Assembly: GCF_014873145.1 (NCBI RefSeq)
Contig: NZ_JADBEK010000001.1
Location: forward strand, 11,098,001-11,162,000
Reading direction: 5' to 3'
Length of the DNA stretch: 64,000 nt
DNA from: Nonomuraea angiospora
GTDB taxonomy: Bacteria; Actinomycetota; Actinomycetes; Streptosporangiales; Streptosporangiaceae
Below, piece after piece: positions 27,679-35,114 of this stretch. A program made the translations under genes and the position numbers. Under the pieces are notes generated by a model, which saw only the letters and a program-made list of their open reading frames with translations, was not told the origin of the DNA and did not search any database. How positions within the stretch are numbered: position 1 is the first letter of the stretch; every line of letters starts with the position of its first letter.

Positions 27679-27701
27679 TAACACGGATCTGATCGGTGTT
27701 A
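27679..27701. promoter_or_regulatory. TetR operator between the hydrolase and TetR genes
   Basis: A near-perfect 23-bp palindrome with arms TAACACGGATC and GATCGGTGTTA is centred on 27690, about 10 nt before the TetR ATG. Only one symmetric position per arm mismatches. A related AACAGTGTT lies nearer the hydrolase (about 27648-27656). This fits autoregulation and joint control of the divergent hydrolase. Confidence 0.75.
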
Positions 27702-27711
27702 AGATCGGCTC

Positions 27712-28527
27712 ATGGCTAAGGGGCGTTACCACCACGGCGACCTGCGCGCGGCACTCCTGGACGCCGCCGAGGAGCTCGTACGCGAGCGCGGGGCCGACGG
27801 CTGGTCGCTACGCGAGGCCTCCGCCCGGGTCGGCGTCAGCCCCAGCGCCGCCTATCACCACTTCGCCTCGCGCGACGCGCTCGTCCGCGCCCTGTCCGAA
27901 CGGATCCTCTCCCGCCTCGGCGACCGCCTGGCAGACGCCTGCGACCGAGCCGCCGGCGAGAGCGCCGACCCGAGCGCCCGCGAACGGGTCGCCGACCCGG
28001 GCGCCTCTGGACGGGCCGCCGGTGAGGACGCCGACCCGGGTGCCCGCGACCGAGCCGGCGACCCCCACCGGCGCCTGATCGCCCTCGGTCACGGCTACCT
28101 GCGCTGGGCGGTCGAGGACCCCGCCGTGGCCCGCCTGGTCTTCGGGGCCGGCGCCACCGGCCCGGACTCCCGGGTCTCGCCCCACCCGCACGACGTCCTG
28201 ACGGCCGAGCTCGACCGCCTCGCCGACCTGGGCGCCCTCCCCGCGGCGTCGCGTCCGGGGGCCGAGTTCGTCGTCTGGGCGCCCATCCACGGCCTCGCGG
28301 TCCTGCTCATCGACGGCCTGATCCGCGTCGACGACGCCCGGGCCTTCGACCTCCAGGCCGAACGCGTCATCCGCGCCACCCTCAACGGCCTGTGCCACGA
28401 GCCCGCCCCCGCCGAGGGCTGGCCCGCCGTCCACACCACGCACACCGACCGCCGCCGGTCACACCTTGGCCAGGAAGGCGAACAGGTTGGCCCGGGTGCG
28501 GGCGACCTTCTCCGGCAGGCTGAGTGA
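27712..28527 (+). CDS. TetR family transcriptional regulator with a repetitive insertion
   Basis: In this 271-residue protein the TetR helix-turn-helix lies at about 10-55 (SLREASARVGVSPSAAYHHFASRDAL). Residues about 83-118 are a low-complexity insertion rich in ADPSAR/ADPGAR-like repeats, which is unusual between the DNA-binding and ligand domains. The C-terminal domain resembles TetR_C_13-like folds (FVVWAPIHGLAVLLIDG). The last 20-25 residues run over the convergent FBP gene (69-nt overlap), so the functional C-terminus may end earlier in relatives. It probably represses the divergent metallo-hydrolase. Confidence 0.88.
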   Translation: MAKGRYHHGDLRAALLDAAEELVRERGADGWSLREASARVGVSPSAAYHHFASRDALVRALSERILSRLGDRLADACDRAAGESADPSARERVADPGASGRAAGEDADPGARDRAGDPHRRLIALGHGYLRWAVEDPAVARLVFGAGATGPDSRVSPHPHDVLTAELDRLADLGALPAASRPGAEFVVWAPIHGLAVLLIDGLIRVDDARAFDLQAERVIRATLNGLCHEPAPAEGWPAVHTTHTDRRRSHLGQEGEQVGPGAGDLLRQAE

Positions 28528-28950
28528 CTCGTCGATGGCCCCGTCGCCCGCGGCCTTCTTCTTGCCGCGTACGTACAGGGAGCAGTCGAGGTCGGTGCAC
28601 AGATACTGCCCGACCGAGTTGCCCTGACGGCCGGCCTCGCCGGTGCGGCGCGCGGTCATCAGCGCGACGCCGCCGCTGGTGTGCATGGTCAGGCACAGCG
28701 AGCACATGCTGCGTGAGGTGAAGCCGCGCGACGCGCCGGACGTCACCCGGAGCGCGATCCCGACGAGCGAGCCGTCGCGTTCGGCCACCAGGTAGGCGCG
28801 TTCGGGCGCGCCCGGATCTCGCCACCCGAGGAAGTCGAGGTCCTCCCAGGGGCTCTGCGTGTAGTCCTTGGGCAGGCTGAGGCGCTGGGTCTCACCCTTG
28901 GAGCAGTTGATGAACGATGTGCGGATGTCCCGCTCGGTGACTGGTCTCAT
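28459..28950 (-). CDS. FBP-domain (FusB-like) zinc-finger protein, putative EF-G binding
   Basis: This 163-residue protein has the FBP C-terminal treble-clef zinc finger: Cys83 and Cys86 in SMCSLC, and Cys118 and Cys123 in YLCTDLDC. The N-terminal RDIRTSFINCSKGE and LPKDYTQSPWEDLDFLGWRDP segments are typical of actinobacterial FBP proteins. FusB/FusC relatives bind elongation factor G and free it from the ribosome, giving fusidic acid resistance. Whether this member protects from a drug or has a housekeeping role is unknown. It is divergent from the TetR gene at 29019, with an operator-like repeat in between. Confidence 0.85.
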   Translation of the reverse strand: MRPVTERDIRTSFINCSKGETQRLSLPKDYTQSPWEDLDFLGWRDPGAPERAYLVAERDGSLVGIALRVTSGASRGFTSRSMCSLCLTMHTSGGVALMTARRTGEAGRQGNSVGQYLCTDLDCSLYVRGKKKAAGDGAIDESLSLPEKVARTRANLFAFLAKV

Positions 28951-28970
28951 GGGCGGCGAGGCTAGCTCTC

Positions 28971-28999
28971 CTTAAGGGTATTATGCAAATACTTAAAGG
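28971..28999. promoter_or_regulatory. Operator-like inverted repeat between FBP and TetR genes
   Basis: GTATT, 5 nt, AATAC sits inside longer imperfect arms (CTTAAG on the left, CTTAAAG on the right) in the A+T-rich gap between the divergent FBP (ATG 28950) and TetR (ATG 29019) genes. It is likely the TetR binding site and may control both. Confidence 0.6.
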
Positions 29000-29018
29000 G
29001 TGTAAGAAGGGTGGGCGC

Positions 29019-29597
29019 ATGGCACGGGCGGGCGTGACGCCGGAGCGGCTGACCAGCGCGGCGGCCGACCTGGCCGACGAGATCGGCTTCCAGAACGTGA
29101 CCGTCTCGGCGCTCGCGCGCGGGTTCGGGGTCAAGCCCGCGGCTCTGTACGCGCACGTCAAGGACGCGCAGGACCTGCGGTTCAGGGTGCGGGAGCTGGC
29201 CATGGGGGAGCTCGCCGACAGGGTCGCCGCCGCGCTGGCCGGCCGGGCGGGCAAGGAGGCGCTGGTGGCCTTCGCCAACGCCTACCGGGACTACGCGAAG
29301 GAGCACCCGGGCAGGTACGCCGCGACGCAGCTCGAACTCGACCCGGAGGTGGCCGCCACCCGCGCGGCGGGCCGGCACGCGGAGCTGGCCCGGGCGCTCC
29401 TGCGCGGCTACGGGCTGTCGGAGCCCGACCAGACGGACGCGATCCGGCTGCTGGGCGGCGCTTTCCACGGATACGTGACCCTGGAGACGACTGGCCGGTT
29501 CGCCACCACCCCGCGCAGCTCGGACGTGTCGTGGTCCAGGGCCCTGGACGCGCTGGACGTCCTGCTCAGAAACTGGCCGGAGCCTGAACCTCTGTAG
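29019..29597 (+). CDS. TetR family transcriptional regulator
   Basis: This 192-residue protein starts at the ATG at 29019, 8 nt after AGAAGG; an in-frame ATG at 28983 lies inside the operator. The helix-turn-helix is at about 15-55 (VTVSALARGFGVKPAALYAHVKDAQDLR). The C-terminal domain (AFANAYRDYAKEHPGRYAATQ, ...RLLGGAFHGYVTLE) matches the TetR_C_33/WHG-type ligand domain. It is divergent from the FBP gene and probably controls it and itself. Confidence 0.9.
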   Translation: MARAGVTPERLTSAAADLADEIGFQNVTVSALARGFGVKPAALYAHVKDAQDLRFRVRELAMGELADRVAAALAGRAGKEALVAFANAYRDYAKEHPGRYAATQLELDPEVAATRAAGRHAELARALLRGYGLSEPDQTDAIRLLGGAFHGYVTLETTGRFATTPRSSDVSWSRALDALDVLLRNWPEPEPL

Positions 29598-29673
29598 CAA
29601 GCCTGTGGCGGATATGTAGCTCCTGCGCCGAGTGTCATGCGAAGGAGCAGCCGCCGTAAGGAGGGCGAGAAAA

Positions 29674-29892
29674 GTGGCCGAAAGCGCCTTCCTCATCGCC
29701 TTGGTGGTGCTGGCCGGCACCGTCATCCTGCGGCGGAACGTGGGGCGGTATCTGTCCCGGCGGCGTCGTCGTCCGCCCCCCGTCATGCCCGTGTCCGTGC
29801 CGCCCTGCTGCGACCCGGCCACCGCCCGCCGCCGCCTGCGCGGACGTCGGCCGGCCAGATGCGCGTACGAACGGGTGCACCGGCACGCCTGA
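29674..29892 (+). CDS. 72-residue single-pass membrane protein, unknown
   Basis: A GTG at 29674 follows a near-perfect ribosome site, AAGGAGG, with 9-nt spacing. The product has one hydrophobic helix (about residues 5-20, AFLIALVVLAGTVIL) and then a strongly basic tail (RRRRR, RRRLRGRRPAR) with a PCC pair, so it is probably N-out/C-in and membrane-bound. I do not recognise a family. It lies 76 nt after the TetR gene in the same direction, just before the convergent lanthipeptide operon. Confidence 0.5.
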   Translation: MAESAFLIALVVLAGTVILRRNVGRYLSRRRRRPPPVMPVSVPPCCDPATARRRLRGRRPARCAYERVHRHA

Positions 29893-29992
29893 AACCCGAC
29901 TGCTCCGGGCGTCGATGAACGCCGACCTCTTCCCGGCGGCCAGGACGAGGGCTGGAAGGCGGGCTGGGTGACCGGCAATGCGAGCGCTGCTC

Positions 29993-31861
29993 TTAGAGTT
30001 CGGCCCCCACCGGGGGCGCGTCGTCGAAGTCCTTGTCCAGGGCGTCGGTCCACGAGGGCTTCGTCTCCTCGTACCCCTTGGCGTGCAGCCGGTAGAGCGT
30101 GGCGTACAGGCCGTCCAGGGCCATGAGCTCCGCGTGGCTGCCCAGCTCCCGGATCGTGCCGCCGTCGAGGACCACGATGAGGTCGGCGGTGCGCACGGTC
30201 GCGAACCTGTGCGAGACGAAGACCGTGATCGTGCCGTTCTCCGTCTGGCCGGCGGCGATCTGGAAGCGCCGGAAGATCTCGTACTCGCTCGCCGGGTCGA
30301 GGCTGGCGGCCGGCTCGTCGAGGACGCGGAGGATCGGCGCGTCCCGCATCATCGACCGGGTCAGCGCGACCTTCTGCCACTGCCCGCCCGACAGGTCGGT
30401 GCCGCCCGGGAACGTGGGGCCGAGCTGGGTCCGCAGGCCATGGGGGAGCAGGCCGGGCAGGGCGGAGGCGCCCGCGCGGTCGAGGGCGTCCGTGACGGCG
30501 GGCTCGTCGTCGATGCGGGGCAGGTCGCCGATGCCGGCCGACTCCTGCAGCACGAACTCCAGGCGGCAGAAGTCCTGGAAGCAGGCCGTCACCCGGTCGC
30601 GCCAGGCCTGGACGTCGTAGCCGGCCAGGTCGCTCCCGCCGTACGTGATCCGGCCCGCGGTGGGGTCGTACAGCCGGCACAGCAGCTTGACCAGCGTCGT
30701 CTTCCCCGCGCCGTTCTCGCCCACGACGGCCACGGTGCGGCCGGCGGGAAGCCGCAGCGACACGTCCCGCAGCACCGGCCGGGCGGCGTCCGGATAGCTG
30801 AAGGAGACGTTCTCCAGAACGAGGTCGGAGCCGGCGGCGGGCGAAGGGGCGCCGGCCTCCCGCGGCCGGATGCGCGCTCTGGCGTGGTCGTCCAGCCACA
30901 GGTAGTAGCCCATGGCGCGCAGCGTCTTCTGCATCCAGGAGAGCATCTGGATCAGCCCGGAGACGCTGCCGGTCAGCTGGCCGCCCAGCGCGATGGTGAG
31001 GACGACGTCGCCGGGGCTCGCCTGGCCGCTTACCGCTGCCGTGACGACGAGGTAGAGCGCGCCGGCGAAGCCCGCGCCGAAGATCAGCCAGCCGATGGAG
31101 GTCCACATGGCCGTACGGGCCTCCGCCTGCCGCCGGGGCCTGTCGACCTGCTCCCACAGGGCGCGGTGGCGACCGGCGATCTCCTCCTGCAGGCCGAAGA
31201 CCCGCAGCTCCTTGGCCGCGGTCGGCGAGCAGGCGGTCGTGAACAGCCCCTGCCGCAGCCGCGCCGGCGCCACGGTCGTCTCCTCCGCCCTGGCCATGGC
31301 CTGCTCGCCGCGCCGTACGGCGAGCACCGTGGGGAGGGCCAGGAGCAGCAGGAGGAGGAACTCCGGCCGGACGCTCATCAGCAGCGCGACGGTGGAGCCG
31401 AAGGCGACGAGCGCCCGCAGGTTCTCCACCAGGGCCCCGAAGGCCGAGCCGAGCGAGGTGCGGTGGCTGCGCAGCAGTTCGAGCTGGTCCTGATAGGGCG
31501 GGTACTCGTGGTGGTCCAGGTGCGGCAGGCCGCTGGTCATCGCCATGACGCGCTGGTCGAGCAGGAGCCCGACCCGCTGCTGCAGCCGGATGCGCAGGTC
31601 CGCGGCGACCGTGCCCGCGAGCTGCCCGGCGACGAGCGCGCCCGCCAGGATGAGGGCGGCGGTCAGCATGCCGGGCAGGTCCGCCGCGACCGCGGAGTTC
31701 ACCATGCGCTGCAGGCCGACCGCCGTCACAGCGGCGACCGCGCCGACCACGGGCGCGAGCCCGAGGACGAGGGCGGCCCGGGGGGCGTCGGCCTTGAAGG
31801 CGGCCCCGATCAGCAGGGCCATGGCCCGGACGGCGACGCGCGGGGACGTTCGGTCAGACAT
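29993..31861 (-). CDS. Lanthipeptide-cluster ABC exporter, fused permease-ATPase (2)
   Basis: The protein has 622 residues: an N-terminal six-helix ABC exporter domain (about 20-330) and a C-terminal ATPase with Walker A VVGENGAGKTTL near 376, signature LSGGQWQKVAL, Walker B ILRVLDEPAASLDP and switch His in VSHRFATV. No N-terminal C39 peptidase domain is present, so it cannot remove a leader peptide by itself. It overlaps the other ABC gene by 8 nt. The pair probably forms a heterodimer exporting the lanthipeptide or conferring immunity. It is the last gene of the operon. Confidence 0.92.
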   Translation of the reverse strand: MSDRTSPRVAVRAMALLIGAAFKADAPRAALVLGLAPVVGAVAAVTAVGLQRMVNSAVAADLPGMLTAALILAGALVAGQLAGTVAADLRIRLQQRVGLLLDQRVMAMTSGLPHLDHHEYPPYQDQLELLRSHRTSLGSAFGALVENLRALVAFGSTVALLMSVRPEFLLLLLLALPTVLAVRRGEQAMARAEETTVAPARLRQGLFTTACSPTAAKELRVFGLQEEIAGRHRALWEQVDRPRRQAEARTAMWTSIGWLIFGAGFAGALYLVVTAAVSGQASPGDVVLTIALGGQLTGSVSGLIQMLSWMQKTLRAMGYYLWLDDHARARIRPREAGAPSPAAGSDLVLENVSFSYPDAARPVLRDVSLRLPAGRTVAVVGENGAGKTTLVKLLCRLYDPTAGRITYGGSDLAGYDVQAWRDRVTACFQDFCRLEFVLQESAGIGDLPRIDDEPAVTDALDRAGASALPGLLPHGLRTQLGPTFPGGTDLSGGQWQKVALTRSMMRDAPILRVLDEPAASLDPASEYEIFRRFQIAAGQTENGTITVFVSHRFATVRTADLIVVLDGGTIRELGSHAELMALDGLYATLYRLHAKGYEETKPSWTDALDKDFDDAPPVGAEL

Positions 31862-33677
31862 GGCGGGCCTCCCTGAACGGCGCGCTCTGCAGGGTGAACA
31901 GGTGGGCGTAACGCCCGTCGAGCGCCATCAGCTCCTCGTGCGAGCCGTACTCGATGACCTCGCCGCCGTCGATCACGCAGATCCGGTCCGCCAGCCGTAC
32001 CGTGGCGAACCGGTGGGACACCAGGATCGTGGTGAGCCCGCGGGTGATCTCGAGGAAGTGCTGGTAGATCTCGGCCTCGGCACGCACGTCGAGGTTGGCG
32101 GTGGGCTCGTCGAGGACGAGCACGCGGGCGCCGTGCTCGACCGCGAACAGCGCGCGGGCCAGCGCGACGCGCTGCCACTGGCCGCCGGACAGGTCGGTGC
32201 CGCCCTCGAACCTGCGGCTGAGCGGGGTGTCCCACCCGGCCGCGAGCCTGGGCAGGAAGTCGTTGAGGCCGGACAGCTTGGCGGCACGGTCGAACGCGCC
32301 GTTGGAGCGGTCGGCGTCGAGCCGCCCGAATCCGACGTTGTCCCGTAGGGACAGCTCGTAGCGGACGAAGTCCTGGAAGACGATCGCCAGCTGGCGGCGC
32401 CAGGCGAGCGGGTCGAGGGTACGCAGGTCCACGCCGTCGACCGTGATCCGGCCGGAGACGGGGTCGTAGAGCCGGGCCAGCAACTTGATCAGCGTGCTCT
32501 TGCCCGCGCCGTTCATCCCGACGATCGCCAGTGACGAACCGGCCGGGATGCTCAGGTCCAGGCCCTTCAGGACCGGACGGTCGGGGTAGCCGAACCGTAC
32601 GTCCTCGAACCGGATCTCCTGCGCGGGCAGCCGCTCGTCCGGCGCGGTGGTGCCCGGCCGGCTGAGCTCGGCTTCCACCCCGAGCCGGCCGACCGCCAGG
32701 GCGTGCGGCACGGTGGCGCTCGCCTGGGCGAGCATCCACTGGATGTCGCCGATCCAGCCCAGCGCGCCCATGGCCGCGACGGCCTGCAGGGCGACGGTGA
32801 TCGACTCCACGTCGAGCCGCCCGCCCGGCACGGCGAAGGCCAGGTACGCGAACACGGCGGCATGCGAGAGCGCCAGCAGGACCGGGCCCGCCGTCCTGCT
32901 GAGCAGCCGGCCGGACCCGGCCAGCGTGTCCATGCCGGCGAGCCAGGCCCGGGTGAAGCGGTCGTGCAGCCAGTACTGGAAGCCGAAGACCCTGACCTCC
33001 TTGGCCGCGGCGTCGCCGATCGCCAGATCCCGGGCGTAGCCGGCCTGCCGGAGCGCGGGCATCGCCCCTTCCTCGGCGTCCACGGCCTTTTTGACCTCGC
33101 GCAGCCGCCATCGGGACAGCGTGATCCAGGCGGCGGCCAGCGGCAGCGGCAGCCACCATTCGACGGTGGCGAGCAGGATCGCCGCGGCGAGCCCGTTCAA
33201 CCGGCTGGTCACGAGCCTCGTGAGCGACGTCACGGCCTCGCCGGGCGGATAGCCCGTCGCCAGTCCCTGCGCGAGCTGGATGCGGTCGGCGACGTCGGGA
33301 TCGCTGAGGTGACCGATGCCGACCGGCCGGAGCGCCCCTTCGAGGGTCGTCTGGCCGAGCGTCGCGTTGAGCCGTCGCGCCAGCTCGCCGGAGATCAGCC
33401 CCGGGACGGGCGTGATGGCCAGCCGCGCCACGAAGACGGCGATGAAGAGGGCCAGATGCGGCGCGAGGCCCGTGTCACCGGACGCACGGCCTGCCACGTC
33501 TCCTACGACGGTGGCGCCGGCCAGCATGAATCCGGTGGACAGCAGGGCCTGCAGCAGCACGACGGCGGTCAGGGCGGCGGTCAGCGGGAGCGAGACGCGC
33601 GGCAGGAGGCGGATCACCTCCAGCACGCCGCTCGTGCGGCGACCGGGGGTCACCTCAGTCCCAGTGAGGCCAGCCAT
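31854..33677 (-). CDS. Lanthipeptide-cluster ABC exporter, fused permease-ATPase (1)
   Basis: The protein has 607 residues: a transmembrane domain (about 20-330), then an ATPase with Walker A IVGMNGAGKSTL near 386, signature LSGGQWQRVAL, Walker B VLVLDEPTANLDV and VSHRFATV. Both ATP sites look canonical in this subunit and in its partner. Its start lies 28 nt inside the 3' end of the LanC gene, indicating tight coupling. Like its partner it has no peptidase domain. Export of the modified peptide is inferred from context. Confidence 0.92.
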   Translation of the reverse strand: MAGLTGTEVTPGRRTSGVLEVIRLLPRVSLPLTAALTAVVLLQALLSTGFMLAGATVVGDVAGRASGDTGLAPHLALFIAVFVARLAITPVPGLISGELARRLNATLGQTTLEGALRPVGIGHLSDPDVADRIQLAQGLATGYPPGEAVTSLTRLVTSRLNGLAAAILLATVEWWLPLPLAAAWITLSRWRLREVKKAVDAEEGAMPALRQAGYARDLAIGDAAAKEVRVFGFQYWLHDRFTRAWLAGMDTLAGSGRLLSRTAGPVLLALSHAAVFAYLAFAVPGGRLDVESITVALQAVAAMGALGWIGDIQWMLAQASATVPHALAVGRLGVEAELSRPGTTAPDERLPAQEIRFEDVRFGYPDRPVLKGLDLSIPAGSSLAIVGMNGAGKSTLIKLLARLYDPVSGRITVDGVDLRTLDPLAWRRQLAIVFQDFVRYELSLRDNVGFGRLDADRSNGAFDRAAKLSGLNDFLPRLAAGWDTPLSRRFEGGTDLSGGQWQRVALARALFAVEHGARVLVLDEPTANLDVRAEAEIYQHFLEITRGLTTILVSHRFATVRLADRICVIDGGEVIEYGSHEELMALDGRYAHLFTLQSAPFREARHV

Positions 33678-34831
33678 CGCCGGTCACCTCCGCTCCTCGT
33701 CAGCAGCGCGGACAGCACCCCGGGTGCGCCCATCAGTAATGACCAGCCGGTCTCCGCGAGCGCGGCGGGCTCGTCGAGGCGGCCCATGAGGTGGTCCGTC
33801 AGGTGATCCGCGAGTTTCGCCGCCTCCGGCAGCCCGGCGCACCGGGCGAAGGAGTCGAACACGAGCATCAGTCCGGCGGCCCCGTGGCAGATGCCCAGGT
33901 CGTCCAGATAAAGGTCATCGTCGTACGCCGCCAGGAACGATCGCGCCGACTCGAGGGCGAAGGCGGCCAGGTCGTCGTCGCCGAGCACGCGTGCGGCTTC
34001 CCACAGTGTCCAGGCGTTGCCGGGACAGCCGTAGCACCACGCCTGCCGCCGCCCGTCTCCCTTGGGCGCGCGATGGCCGTCCAGCCGGGTGGTCCCGAAC
34101 GGCCAGGTGATCACACCTCTGTCGTCTACGTAGGATTCGGCCACCAGCCGGCCCGAGAGCCGGCGCAGCAGGTCGTTCAGCTCCTCACTCAGCCCGTCGG
34201 CGTCGGCGGCGGCGCGCAGGGCGGTCACGATGCCGGGCAGCCCGTGGGCCAGGCCCAGATTGATGCGGTCGACGTTCCAGCCGCGCAGCTTCTCGCCCTG
34301 GTACTGGCCCACCCGCAACCTGGACAGTGCCTCGTCCTCGCAGAGCAGCGCCAGCCGGGCGATCAGCGGTGCCCGGCCTGCGGCGTCGATGCCGGGATCG
34401 ATGGCGAACGCCACGAGGACACCCGCCGGGCCCACGATGAGGTCGTAGTCCTCCCATCCGACGTTCGTGGTCCGCCAGCGCGGGGCGGCCACGTACTCGA
34501 TGAGCCTGGCCCGCTGTTTCGCCAGCGGCTCGTTCAGCCGCGGCCACGCCGTGGCGGCGATCCGCAGGCCGAACATCCTGGACGACGCGCCGCCGCCGAA
34601 AAGGCCCGGGTGGTAGTGAGGGCTGCGGAAGTCGCGCAGCCACGTGACCACGGCGCGGGAGGCGGCTGACTCGTCGGGCGGACGAGTCTGACCGGCGGCC
34701 AGCGCGGCGAGGACGGCCGGTCCGGAGTCCGGCCTGTTCTGCGCCGGCTCGGCCGGCACGGCGTATTCCCGAAGGAGTGTCTCGGCGACCGCCTGCACGG
34801 CGGCTCGTTCGAGCACGTGGGTCGATGTCAC
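33650..34831 (-). CDS. lanC: Lanthionine cyclase LanC
   Basis: This 393-residue protein has the LanC alpha/alpha toroid with the zinc ligands Cys266 (WCYG), Cys315 and His316 (GICHG), plus His196 in GLAHGLPG, matching the catalytic set of NisC. The enzyme adds cysteine thiols to dehydrated Ser/Thr to make lanthionine rings. It lies directly downstream of the precursor gene, behind a strong hairpin. The family call is secure. The substrate is inferred to be the 48-aa peptide encoded at 34915-35061. Confidence 0.95.
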   Translation of the reverse strand: MTSTHVLERAAVQAVAETLLREYAVPAEPAQNRPDSGPAVLAALAAGQTRPPDESAASRAVVTWLRDFRSPHYHPGLFGGGASSRMFGLRIAATAWPRLNEPLAKQRARLIEYVAAPRWRTTNVGWEDYDLIVGPAGVLVAFAIDPGIDAAGRAPLIARLALLCEDEALSRLRVGQYQGEKLRGWNVDRINLGLAHGLPGIVTALRAAADADGLSEELNDLLRRLSGRLVAESYVDDRGVITWPFGTTRLDGHRAPKGDGRRQAWCYGCPGNAWTLWEAARVLGDDDLAAFALESARSFLAAYDDDLYLDDLGICHGAAGLMLVFDSFARCAGLPEAAKLADHLTDHLMGRLDEPAALAETGWSLLMGAPGVLSALLTRSGGDRRWLASLGLR

Positions 34832-34867
34832 GACGATGCCCTTTCAGCGGATGCCGGCTCACATGTG

Positions 34868-34909
34868 GATCGCCAAGGACGCCGCCTGTTCGCGGCGCCC
34901 CTGGCGATC
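34868..34909 (-). terminator. 18-bp hairpin (attenuator) between lanA and lanC
   Basis: Arms 34868-34885 and 34892-34909 form an 18-bp stem with a 6-nt loop, starting 5 nt after the precursor stop. The two non-Watson-Crick positions become G-U wobbles in the minus-strand RNA but A-C mismatches in the other strand, so the hairpin fits the operon transcript. It could attenuate or stabilise the message, giving more precursor than enzyme. Confidence 0.75.
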
Positions 34910-34914
34910 GCGGT

Positions 34915-35061
34915 TCAGCAGGTCCCGGTGCACATTCCGCTGCACGGGTCGGTGAACGCGGGGTCCGAAATGCTGTGGACCTCGAGCTCGTCGACCAGTT
35001 CCTCGACGTCGTCCTGGGGCTCGGGGATGTCCTGGGGCTCGGGGGCGGTGTTCTCGGACAT
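34915..35061 (-). CDS. lanA: Class I lanthipeptide precursor, 48 aa, with three tandem [S/T]xxC units
   Basis: The 48-residue peptide starts at the ATG at 35061 behind AGAAAGG. Residues 1-29 form an acidic leader rich in Glu, Asp, Gln and Pro, ending VDELEVHSI, which resembles the FxLD leader motif of actinobacterial lanthipeptides. The C-terminus carries three back-to-back units TDPC, SGMC and TGTC (Thr37-Cys40, Ser41-Cys44, Thr45-Cys48), each able to form one (methyl)lanthionine ring; Ser30, Ser32 and Thr47 are extra dehydration sites. It sits between the LanB and LanC genes. The core start is unknown, since no cleavage motif is evident. Confidence 0.88.
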   Translation of the reverse strand: MSENTAPEPQDIPEPQDDVEELVDELEVHSISDPAFTDPCSGMCTGTC

Positions 35062-35114
35062 GGCTGGCGCACCTTTCTGTCTTGTCTTGACGGGGTGTTT
35101 CGGCATCCGGCCGG

